DNA of 5,549 bases. Origin: Methyloceanibacter sp. (lineage in GTDB: Bacteria > Pseudomonadota > Alphaproteobacteria > Rhizobiales > Methyloligellaceae). The notes under the pieces were generated by a model. The model saw only the letters and a program-made list of their open reading frames with translations. It did not search any database and was not told the origin of the DNA. This document shows positions 1 to 5,549 of this stretch, one piece after another (position 1 is the stretch's first letter; every line of letters begins with the position of its first letter). The translations under genes were made by a program, and so were the position numbers. The stretch spans positions 1-5,549 of the forward strand of contig JANWJA010000053.1 in assembly GCA_025449615.1 (NCBI GenBank), in the 5' to 3' direction.

Positions 1-2552
1 AGTGCCGCGCCTATGCCAGCCATTGGCTCGATGTGCAGCGCGAGGAGTTCAAGCGGCTCGGTGTCGAAGGTGAATGGTCTCATCCCTACACCACGATGAG
101 CTTCGATGCCGAAGCCACCATCGCCGCAGAGCTAATGAAGTTCGCCATGAACGGACTGCTCTATCGCGGCTCGAAGCCCGTGATGTGGTCGGTGGTGGAG
201 AAGACCGCGCTCGCCGAGGCCGAGGTCGAATATGAGCAGATCGAGAGCCCGGCGATCTACGTGAAGTTTCCCATCCGTTTTGCTTCAACAGGAAATCTGG
301 ATCCTCACGAATTGCTCGGTGCGTCAGTCGTCATCTGGACAACGACGCCCTGGACCATCCCGGGCAATCGAGCCATCAGCTACTCTGACGCGGTCGAATA
401 CGGACTCTATGAAGTCACCGAAGCGGCAGAAGATAATTGGACCAAAGTCGGGGAACGGCTTGTCGTCGCAGACGGCCTTGCAGAAAGCGTCAAAGCTGCT
501 GGCAGAATCGGCGAGTGGAAGCGGTTGGCCGAGGTGAAGGGTGCAATGCTCCGCTATTCAATGAGCCAGCACCCACTTAACGACTCCGGCTTCGATTTTA
601 ATGTGCCCATACTCGCGAGCGAGCATGTCACGGCCGACACGGGCACTGGCTTCGTGCATACCGCGCCTGGTCATGGCGTTGAGGATTTCGAGGTTTGGAC
701 GACCAACGATCGCCTGCTACGGGACCGCAAGATAGACACGTCGATTCCTTTCACGGTTGATGCCGACGGTTTCTTCACTAAGGACGCTAAGACCTTCGAA
801 GGCAAACGCGTCATCGACGACAAGGGTAAGTTCGGGGACGCTAACGACGCTGTCATCAAGGCGCTAGCGGAAGCTGGTGCTCTCCTCGCCCGCTCGCGAT
901 ACAAGCACGACTATCCGCACTCTTGGCGCTCGAAGAAGCCGGTGATCTTCCGCGCCACGCCGCAATGGTTCATCGCCATGGACCAAGGCATCGGCAAGAA
1001 CCAGGACACGCTCCGCGCGCGTGCATTGAAGGCCATCACGGAGACGAAATGGGTTCCTCCTCAAGGGGAAAACCGCATCAAGGGCATGATCGAGACGCGT
1101 CCCGACTGGGTCGTATCACGCCAACGCGCTTGGGGCGTTCCCATCACCGTCTTCCGTCACAAGGAGACCGGCGAGGTCATCCCCCGCGCCACCTTCAACG
1201 CCTCCGGCGAACTTATTGATAGAATTGTCAAAACCTTCGAGAACGAAGGCGCCGATGCCTGGTTCAAGCCTGGCGCCAAGGAGCGCTTCCTCGATGGCCT
1301 GGTCGACGACCCGGCCGACTGGGAGAAGGTTGATGACATTCTCGATGTCTGGTTCGACTCCGGCTCGACCCATGCTTTTGTCCTGGAGCAGCGGCCCGAC
1401 CTGACATGGCCTGCCTCGCTCTATCTCGAAGGCTCCGACCAGCATCGCGGTTGGTTCCAATCCTCGTTGCTGGAATCCAGCGGTACGCGCGGCCGCGCGC
1501 CTTACGATGCCGTTCTCACTCACGGTTTCGTCGTCGATGGCGACGGACGCAAGATGTCGAAATCGCTCGGCAATGTCGTGGCGCCGCAGGACGTCATCAA
1601 GCAGTCCGGCGCCGAGATCTTGCGCCTCTGGGCCATGAGCTCGGACTACGCCGACGATCTTCGCATCGGGCCCGACATCATCAAGGCCAATGTGGAGTCC
1701 TATCGGAAGCTTCGCAACACGCTCCGCTTCCTGCTCGGCAATCTCGCGCATTATGAGCCGAAGCTCGCAGTGCCTTACGCAAAGATGCCGGAGCTCGAAC
1801 GCTATATGCTCAGCCGTCTTGCCGAGCTCGATGTGCTGGTCCGCGAAGGCTACGTCTCTTACGACTTCAAGCGCGTGTTCCAGACGCTCTTTAATTTCTG
1901 TGTCAACGATCTCTCCGCGCTCTACTTCGACATCCGTAAAGACGCGCTCTATTGCGATCCCTATGACAGCGAGACGCGGCGCGCGTCTCTCACCGTGCTC
2001 GACGAAATTTTCACAGCACTCACCGCCTGGCTCGCGCCGATGCTTTGTTTCACCATGGAGGAGGCGTGGCTCGCACGCTTCCCAGATGACAAAGGCTCGG
2101 TGCATCTTCGAACATTCCCCGACATCCCTAACGAATGGCGGGACGAAGTTCTCGCCGAGAAATGGCGGAAAGTGCGGGCGGTCCGCCGCGTCGTCACCGG
2201 CGCACTCGAGATCGAGCGGAAAGAGCGCCGTATCGGCTCAAGCTTGGAGGCAGCGCCTCTTGTCTATGTCAGCGACAAGGACCTCCGCGCCGCGCTCAAA
2301 GGCGTCGATCTCGCCGAGATCGCCATCACTAGCGGCGCCAAGCTGATGGAAGGTGAGGGATCGAAGGATGCTTTCCGTCTCGATGAGGTTCCCGGCGTCG
2401 CCGTAGTGTTCGCTCCCGCCGAAGGCAAGAAATGCGCGCGCTCATGGAAGATCCTGCCCGAGGTCGGCACCGTGCCCGGCCTCCCCGATCTCTCGCCGCG
2501 TGACGCCGAGGCCGTGCGCCAATTCGACGCGCGCAAATCGATTGCGGGGTGA
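1..2552 (+). CDS. ileS: Isoleucyl-tRNA synthetase, 5'-truncated by window edge
   Basis: Class I aminoacyl-tRNA synthetase that charges tRNA-Ile with isoleucine in the cytoplasm and hydrolyses mischarged Val-tRNA-Ile. The reading frame is open from the left edge (first whole codon at base 3, giving [16 protein letters not shown]). The GTG at 33 is therefore an internal valine, not a start. About 849 residues are visible; full-length family members have roughly 930-1000, so the N-terminus with the HIGH motif is missing. In order: the CP1 editing domain, with [13 protein letters not shown] from base 336 and the editing-pocket motif [11 protein letters not shown] at 657-689, keeping the His and second acidic residue (Asp) known from E. 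coli IleRS; WFDSG at 1350-1364; [12 protein letters not shown] of the catalytic core; KMSKS at 1551-1565; then the helical anticodon-binding domain. The C-terminal zinc knuckle region (2433-2504) keeps its spacing but only one of four cysteines. The stop lies 4 bases before lspA, suggesting co-transcription and translational coupling. Identification is very secure. Confidence 0.97.
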   Translation, partial: CRAYASHWLDVQREEFKRLGVEGEWSHPYTTMSFDAEATIAAELMKFAMNGLLYRGSKPVMWSVVEKTALAEAEVEYEQIESPAIYVKFPIRFASTGNLDPHELLGASVVIWTTTPWTIPGNRAISYSDAVEYGLYEVTEAAEDNWTKVGERLVVADGLAESVKAAGRIGEWKRLAEVKGAMLRYSMSQHPLNDSGFDFNVPILASEHVTADTGTGFVHTAPGHGVEDFEVWTTNDRLLRDRKIDTSIPFTVDADGFFTKDAKTFEGKRVIDDKGKFGDANDAVIKALAEAGALLARSRYKHDYPHSWRSKKPVIFRATPQWFIAMDQGIGKNQDTLRARALKAITETKWVPPQGENRIKGMIETRPDWVVSRQRAWGVPITVFRHKETGEVIPRATFNASGELIDRIVKTFENEGADAWFKPGAKERFLDGLVDDPADWEKVDDILDVWFDSGSTHAFVLEQRPDLTWPASLYLEGSDQHRGWFQSSLLESSGTRGRAPYDAVLTHGFVVDGDGRKMSKSLGNVVAPQDVIKQSGAEILRLWAMSSDYADDLRIGPDIIKANVESYRKLRNTLRFLLGNLAHYEPKLAVPYAKMPELERYMLSRLAELDVLVREGYVSYDFKRVFQTLFNFCVNDLSALYFDIRKDALYCDPYDSETRRASLTVLDEIFTALTAWLAPMLCFTMEEAWLARFPDDKGSVHLRTFPDIPNEWRDEVLAEKWRKVRAVRRVVTGALEIERKERRIGSSLEAAPLVYVSDKDLRAALKGVDLAEIAITSGAKLMEGEGSKDAFRLDEVPGVAVVFAPAEGKKCARSWKILPEVGTVPGLPDLSPRDAEAVRQFDARKSIAG
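2546..2552 (+). promoter_or_regulatory. Ribosome binding site deciding the lspA start
   Basis: GGGGTGA matches the anti-Shine-Dalgarno target GAGGTGA except for one G that can form a wobble pair. It overlaps the ileS stop codon (TGA 2550-2552). It sits 4 bases before GTG 2557, but 13 and 16 bases before GTG 2566 and ATG 2569, so it favours the GTG at 2557. Overlap with the stop codon also suits coupled re-initiation by ribosomes finishing ileS. This is inference from sequence alone. Confidence 0.5.
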
Positions 2553-2556
2553 ACTG

Positions 2557-3078
2557 GTGCGCTCGGTGATGAATTGGCTCTGGGGACCGCTTTCGCCGCT
2601 TGGGCTTGGCGTTGCCACATTCACCGTCCTGGTCGACCAAGCCAACAAAGTTTGGATGCTCTATGTCTACGACGTCGACGCCAAGGCCCCTGTCGCAATA
2701 ACCCCTTTCTTCGACCTGATCCTGGTTTGGAATCAGGGCATTTCCTATGGCCTCTTGCAGCAGGACAGCAATTTGGGCCGCTTTGCCTTGATTGCCTTCG
2801 CCATTGTGACCTCTCTCGCCCTTCTGGTCTGGCTCTCGCAGGTAAGGACGAAGCTCGTCGCCGCCTCGATCGGGCTGATCATCGGAGGGGCCATCGGCAA
2901 CGCCATCGACCGGATTGTCCACGGCGCGGTGGCCGATTTCTTTTCGTTCCACGCCCTTGGCTATCAATGGTACATTTTCAACATTGCCGACGTGGCGATC
3001 GTCGCCGGGGTGGTGGGGCTGCTCTATGAGTCCCTCTTTGGGGGACACAAAAAGGTCTCAAAACCCCCTAGTATGTAA
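2557..3078 (+). CDS. lspA: Lipoprotein signal peptidase (signal peptidase II)
   Basis: Inner-membrane aspartyl peptidase of family A8. It cleaves the signal peptide of prolipoproteins just before the lipidated cysteine, after Lgt has added diacylglycerol. From GTG 2557 the product is 173 residues, close to the usual 160-170. All family signatures are visible: an N-terminal membrane segment running into LVDQANK (Asp27), WNQGISYGLL (Asn59, Gly61), then GGAIGNAIDR with the first catalytic Asp (about 118), the VADFFSFH stretch, and FNIADVAI with the second catalytic Asp (about 145). Four hydrophobic segments can be picked out, as expected. The start is uncertain: GTG 2557 has the best ribosome binding site, while ATG 2569 would give 169 residues and lose nothing conserved. 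A GTG at 2500 would overlap ileS by 53 bases and add an unlikely polar extension. It lies directly behind ileS, a common arrangement, and ahead of a gene for a predicted substrate lipoprotein. Confidence 0.95.
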   Translation: MRSVMNWLWGPLSPLGLGVATFTVLVDQANKVWMLYVYDVDAKAPVAITPFFDLILVWNQGISYGLLQQDSNLGRFALIAFAIVTSLALLVWLSQVRTKLVAASIGLIIGGAIGNAIDRIVHGAVADFFSFHALGYQWYIFNIADVAIVAGVVGLLYESLFGGHKKVSKPPSM

Positions 3079-3103
3079 GAAAATTCAGCTGTGACGGGCA
3101 GTT

Positions 3104-3109
3104 GAGGGG
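3104..3109 (+). promoter_or_regulatory. Ribosome binding site deciding the lipoprotein start
   Basis: GAGGGG lies 4 bases before TTG 3114. The other in-frame candidate, TTG 3102, overlaps this element and has only a weak GACGGGCAG upstream. No in-frame ATG or GTG lies between the upstream in-frame stop (TAG 3069-3071) and the lipobox. This is why TTG 3114 is preferred, though the call rests on sequence inspection only. Confidence 0.4.
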
Positions 3110-3113
3110 CACA

Positions 3114-3749
3114 TTGGCACGCTTTCAGGCTGTCATTTTCAATTTGGTACACCGGCCTCTTCGGCTGGCGCTGGCATTTACCGGAACGCTGGCGCTCGGT
3201 GGCTGCGGCGGTGTCGAATTCCAGGGCAAGCTGTTCGACTATGCGGGCCTCTCCGGCGATAGCGCCAAGGAAGACGTGAAGATGGTCGAGCGCGCGCCGC
3301 TTGTGGTGCCGCCCGACCGCAAAACGCTCCCCGTACCCGGCCAAGGGGTTGCGGTCGCCACGGCCCGGCCCGATTGGCCGGCGGATACCGACCGCGAGCA
3401 GAAGCGCCTTGTCGCGGAGAAGGAAAAAGTCGAACAGAAAAAGGCGTCTGACGCCGACCCGGAAAATCCTTACGCCGGCAAACCCACGATTTTCGACAAT
3501 CTTCTCGGTAAGAAGAAAAAGACCAATCCCGACGAGGTCGTCGATCTTCCCGAGCCAGATCCGTCCGACATGACGCCTGCAGATCGCGCGCGCCAACAGG
3601 CAGCTGCGGCAGCGGGCACCGCCAAACCGGTCAATCCGCCGCAGGTTGTCGGCGAGGCCCCACCGCCTGCCGACGATCCGTTCCATCCCAAGGCGCCGGA
3701 CAGCTACAACACCATGTCGAATCCCGCCGGCAACAGCGCGAACTACTAG
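3114..3749 (+). CDS. Putative outer-membrane lipoprotein, proline/charge-rich (possibly DUF3035/BamF-like)
   Basis: Predicted 211-residue lipoprotein. The N-terminus is a type II signal peptide: Arg3, His13, Arg14 and Arg17, then a hydrophobic stretch of about 13 residues ending in the lipobox LGGC with Cys31. Position +2 after the Cys is Gly, not Asp, so under the E. coli Lol rule it would go to the outer membrane. The mature part has no membrane segment. It carries RAPLVVPPDRKTLPVPG (residues 60-76), a charged probably helical stretch rich in Glu and Lys (about 93-110), a KKKK run (133-136), an acidic/proline segment, a short alanine run and a proline-rich, likely disordered tail. The PLVVPP...LPVPG element and the place between lspA and M16 peptidases resemble the alphaproteobacterial DUF3035 family, one group of which is the BAM-complex subunit BamF. 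That assignment is inferred from memory and position. TTG 3114 was chosen for its ribosome binding site; TTG 3102 would add four residues. Low complexity makes distant homology hard to judge. Confidence 0.8.
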   Translation: MARFQAVIFNLVHRPLRLALAFTGTLALGGCGGVEFQGKLFDYAGLSGDSAKEDVKMVERAPLVVPPDRKTLPVPGQGVAVATARPDWPADTDREQKRLVAEKEKVEQKKASDADPENPYAGKPTIFDNLLGKKKKTNPDEVVDLPEPDPSDMTPADRARQQAAAAAGTAKPVNPPQVVGEAPPPADDPFHPKAPDSYNTMSNPAGNSANY

Positions 3750-3826
3750 CGGCGACAAAGTTAATCCCGGCCATTTCGGCCTTGACCGATTTGGCTTGAA
3801 AAACCCTCTGCCGAGCCTGAGATTTG

Positions 3827-3836
3827 AGGTTAACCT
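3827..3836. repeat. Perfect 10-bp palindrome AGGTTAACCT
   Basis: The ten bases equal their own reverse complement, and the symmetry stops at the flanking G on each side. It ends 4 bases before the inverted repeat at 3841-3865. It could be half of a regulator-binding region. A 10-bp palindrome can also arise by chance, so function is only inferred from its position upstream of a gene. Confidence 0.45.
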
Positions 3837-3840
3837 GCGG

Positions 3841-3865
3841 ATCGGACCTTAACGACCGGTCCGAT
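3841..3865. repeat. Perfect 8-bp inverted repeat with 9-base loop
   Basis: The left arm ATCGGACC (3841-3848) and right arm GGTCCGAT (3858-3865) are exact reverse complements around the loop TTAACGACC. As RNA this would be a GC-rich hairpin ending 35 bases before the M16 start and 20 bases before its GGAGG. No T-run follows, so it does not look like a classical Rho-independent terminator. Candidate roles are an operator dyad, a hairpin stabilising the 5' leader, or a structural barrier after the lipoprotein gene. The pairing is seen directly; the role is unknown. Confidence 0.6.
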
Positions 3866-3884
3866 GGCCCAACCCTTGCTTGGC

Positions 3885-3890
3885 TGGAGG
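3885..3890 (+). promoter_or_regulatory. Ribosome binding site of the first M16 gene
   Basis: TGGAGG contains a strong GGAGG core at 3886-3890. It lies 10 bases before GTG 3901 and 16 before ATG 3907, so GTG 3901 fits best although the spacing is a little long. It rules out TTG 3880, which would lie upstream of it. Confidence 0.55.
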
Positions 3891-3900
3891 CAAAACTCAC

Positions 3901-5331
3901 GTGACGATGGTGATGTCGATGTTCGATCAATTCGGGACTTTGCTCGACATTCGGGCCGGTCTCGCGCTTGCTTGCCTGAGCCTCGCCACCATGGCCGTAG
4001 CGGTCGCCGTCGATGGCGCCACGGCCGCATCGCGCGTCACCGAGTTCAAGCTCGATAATGGCTTGCAGGTTCTGGTCATCCCGGATCACCGCGCCCCTGT
4101 GGTGACGCATATGATCTGGTATCGCGCGGGCTCTGCCGACGAGCCGCGCGGTTCCTCCGGCATCGCCCATTTCCTCGAACATCTGATGTTCAAGGGCACC
4201 GAGTTAATTCCACCGGGCCAATTCTCCAAGCTCATCGCGCGCGAGGGCGGCGAGGATAATGCCTTCACCAATAACGACGTCACCGCCTATTTCCAGCGCG
4301 TCGCCTCCGACCGTCTCCCCTTCGTCATGAAGATGGAAGCGGACCGCATGGCAAATTTGCGCCTGTCCGAAAAGGACGTGGAGACCGAGCGGAAAGTGAT
4401 CCTCGAAGAGCGCCGCATGCGTGTCGACAACGATCCCGGCTCCATCCTGCAAGAGCAGATGATGGCTGCGCTCTATTCGAACCACCCTTACGGCATTCCG
4501 ATTATCGGCTGGGAGCATGAGATCGAGAAGCTGGATCGCGATGATGCGCTCGCCTTCTACAAGCGCTTCTACGCGCCGAACAATGCGCTGCTCGTCGTCG
4601 CCGGCGATGTCGAGCCGGACGAAGTGAAGAAGATCGCTGAGGCGACTTACGGCAAGATCGCCCCCCATGGTTCGCTCAACGGACGTGTCCGCCCGCAAGA
4701 GCCCGAGCATTATGCGCCAGTCACTGTGAAACTCGAAGATGCCCGCGCCGGCCGCATCACGGTGCAGCGTTATTATCTCGCGCCGAGTTACGCCTCGGCC
4801 AAGCCGGGCGAGGCTGAGGCCATGGATCTTCTGATGCGCATCGCCGTGCAGGGCTCGACCGGCAGACTCTACAAGCGGCTCGTGGTTGAGCGGAAGACCG
4901 CCGCGAGCGCCGGCGGTTGGTATTCCGATTCAGGCCTCGACGCGGGGCGTCTTGCCTTCTACGCCATCGCTGCCGACGGCGTGCTGCCCGACGAGCTCAA
5001 TGCCGAGATCGACTCCGTCATCGACGAATTGAAGGAGAACGGTGTGACCCAGGAAGAGCTCGACCGCGCCCGCAATTCCTATATCGCCGAGTTTGTCTAC
5101 ACCGCCGACAGCCAGTCGCGCATGGCCCGTCACTATGCCTGGCGCGTCGCACTCGGCATGAGCGTCGCAGATGTCGACGAATGGCCCGATCGCTTGCGCA
5201 AAGTCACGGTCGAGGATGTTCGCAACGCCGCACGCAGCTTCCTCGTCGACAAGAATTCCGTGACTGGCATTCTGACCCCTGTGCCTGAGACAACCTCCAG
5301 TATCACCCCCGCAAAAGCGAAGAATGGGTAG
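3901..5331 (+). CDS. Secreted M16 family zinc metallopeptidase (insulinase/pitrilysin-like)
   Basis: Exported zinc-dependent peptidase of family M16, probably periplasmic, with 476 residues from GTG 3901 and the M16B-like one-unit architecture. The N-terminus has a short leader and a hydrophobic segment (about residues 20-37), then an Ala-rich stretch with likely cleavage near ATAA-S (about 40-43). The N-terminal M16 domain follows (from about 47). It carries the inverted zinc motif HFLEH (His90, Glu93, His94; HFLEH at bases 4168-4182) and the distal zinc-ligand Glu of VILEERR (about Glu170), some 75 residues after the second His. All catalytic and zinc-binding residues are thus present. The M16 C-terminal domain begins near LAFYKRFYAPNNALLVVAGDV (split here as LAFYKRFYAP / NNALLVVAGDV) and runs to about residue 385. 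Its substrate cannot be told from sequence; peptides and misfolded envelope proteins are inferences for this group. Starts at ATG 3907, 3913 or 3919 are also possible. The next gene, in the same frame 9 bases later, is its likely partner. Confidence 0.95.
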   Translation: MTMVMSMFDQFGTLLDIRAGLALACLSLATMAVAVAVDGATAASRVTEFKLDNGLQVLVIPDHRAPVVTHMIWYRAGSADEPRGSSGIAHFLEHLMFKGTELIPPGQFSKLIAREGGEDNAFTNNDVTAYFQRVASDRLPFVMKMEADRMANLRLSEKDVETERKVILEERRMRVDNDPGSILQEQMMAALYSNHPYGIPIIGWEHEIEKLDRDDALAFYKRFYAPNNALLVVAGDVEPDEVKKIAEATYGKIAPHGSLNGRVRPQEPEHYAPVTVKLEDARAGRITVQRYYLAPSYASAKPGEAEAMDLLMRIAVQGSTGRLYKRLVVERKTAASAGGWYSDSGLDAGRLAFYAIAADGVLPDELNAEIDSVIDELKENGVTQEELDRARNSYIAEFVYTADSQSRMARHYAWRVALGMSVADVDEWPDRLRKVTVEDVRNAARSFLVDKNSVTGILTPVPETTSSITPAKAKNG

Positions 5332-5340
5332 GCGCAAGCC

Positions 5341-5549
5341 ATGGGGGGACAATTCCTGTTGCCTTCCTTCCTGCGGCGTGGCCTTGCTTTGCCGCTGAGC
5401 CTGGGGCTTGTTCTTGCCGTCACCGCTGCCAATTCCACTGAGGCCATGAAGATAGAACGCGTTACGAGCCCTGGAGGCATTGAAGCCTGGCTGGTCGAGA
5501 GCCATGCCAACCCGTTGATCGCCATGCGCTTTGCCTTTCGTGGCGGCGC
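5341..5549 (+). CDS. Second M16-type peptidase-family protein, 3'-truncated by window edge
   Basis: Sixty-nine whole codons are visible before the right edge, with no stop. The start is ATG 5341, the first possible codon after the preceding stop in this frame; an AGG at 5330-5332 is a weak ribosome binding site 8 bases away. The N-terminus is a signal peptide: two arginines (12 and 13), the hydrophobic run LALPLSLGLVLAVTAA, and likely cleavage after STEA (about residue 35). The mature part begins MKIERVTSPGGIEAWLVESH and continues NPLIAMRFAFRGG, which is the typical first beta-strands of an M16 domain. The zinc motif would lie downstream, outside the window. In many alphaproteobacteria two M16 genes sit in tandem and the second often lacks the HxxEH motif, acting as the partner subunit. 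Whether that holds here cannot be seen. Confidence 0.88.
   Translation, partial: MGGQFLLPSFLRRGLALPLSLGLVLAVTAANSTEAMKIERVTSPGGIEAWLVESHANPLIAMRFAFRGG

Larger units (their letters stand above)
3750..3900 (+). other. Intergenic region with two inverted repeats, possible 5' leader of the M16 genes
   Basis: This is the longest non-coding stretch in the window. It holds no convincing open reading frame and no stem followed by a T-run, so no intrinsic terminator for the upstream genes is visible. It is somewhat richer in A/T than the genes in its middle part (3756-3833). Possible -35-like boxes are TTGACC (3782-3787) and TTGAAA (3796-3801), but the best -10 partner for the latter (GAGATT 3819-3824, 17-base spacer) matches the consensus poorly. 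The clear structure is a 10-bp palindrome at 3827-3836 and an 8-bp inverted repeat at 3841-3865. A promoter for the peptidase genes here is plausible but not demonstrated. Confidence 0.4.

Noticed and set aside
33..35. GTG at 33 as the ileS start
   Set aside because: The frame stays open to the left edge and the upstream codons read as conserved IleRS sequence ([10 protein letters not shown]), so this is an internal valine of a truncated gene.
1116..2105. Long open frame on the minus strand (329 codons) opposite ileS
   Set aside because: It lies entirely antisense to unmistakable IleRS coding sequence. Its translation resembles no family I recognise, and long antisense frames are common opposite GC-rich genes with strong codon bias.
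2329..3048. Minus-strand open frame of 239 codons across the ileS/lspA junction
   Set aside because: It crosses two well-supported plus-strand genes and is rich in His, Arg and Gly typical of antisense shadows. No motif or signal peptide is visible.
3040..3068. GGGGG ... CCCCC pairing at the end of lspA as a terminator
   Set aside because: The stem is only 5 bp with a loop of about 19 bases, lies inside the coding region and has no T-run after it.
3024..3758. Minus-strand open frame of 244 codons opposite the lipoprotein gene
   Set aside because: The plus strand has a lipobox signal peptide and a ribosome binding site, whereas the minus frame is Arg/Gly/Val-rich with no recognisable domain. 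It is a shadow of the real gene.
3768..3780. GGCC-ATTTC-GGCC as a terminator after the lipoprotein gene
   Set aside because: Only four base pairs can form and they do not extend outward. No T-run follows.
3830..3852. Two TTAA elements as a CtrA-type regulator site
   Set aside because: The alphaproteobacterial CtrA site needs TTAA-N7-TTAA. Here the two elements are separated by 15 bases, so at most these are isolated half-sites.
3880..3882. TTG 3880 as the start of the first M16 gene
   Set aside because: It lies upstream of the GGAGG ribosome binding site at 3886-3890 and would put that site inside the coding sequence. GTG 3901 or ATG 3907 fits better.

Overview
The window is a stretch of ordinary bacterial chromosome, read entirely on the plus strand, with about 60% GC by eye. 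It most resembles an alphaproteobacterium, probably of the Rhizobiales (Hyphomicrobiales). The grounds are the wording of the isoleucyl-tRNA synthetase, the gene order ileS - lspA - envelope lipoprotein - two M16 peptidases, and the GTG/TTG starts. The order assignment is recalled family knowledge and not a database result.

Layout: 1-2552 is the 3' nine-tenths or so of ileS, with its beginning outside the window. Four bases later comes lspA (2557-3078, signal peptidase II). After a 35-base gap lies a small proline- and charge-rich lipoprotein gene (3114-3749) with a clear lipobox. A 151-base gap (3750-3900) holds a 10-bp palindrome and a perfect 8-bp inverted repeat, and is the only sizeable non-coding stretch. 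It is followed by a complete secreted M16 zinc peptidase (3901-5331). Nine bases further, in the same frame, a second M16-type protein starts (5341) and runs off the right edge.

How the genes may work together: ileS is a housekeeping translation gene that shares a transcript with lspA in many bacteria. LspA removes the signal peptide from diacylglyceryl-modified prolipoproteins, and the next gene encodes such a substrate. The two exported M16 proteins probably act in the periplasm as a pair. The window therefore reads as a translation gene followed by a cell-envelope module (lipoprotein maturation, an outer-membrane lipoprotein, periplasmic proteolysis). The gap at 3750-3900 may mark a second transcription unit for the peptidases.

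I saw no RNA genes, mobile elements, CRISPR arrays, attachment sites or origins, and no convincing intrinsic terminator. No new biological system is evident. The points most worth a second look are the degenerate C-terminal zinc knuckle of IleRS, the uncharacterised lipoprotein, the paired inverted repeats before the peptidases, and the single in-frame stop separating the two M16 genes.
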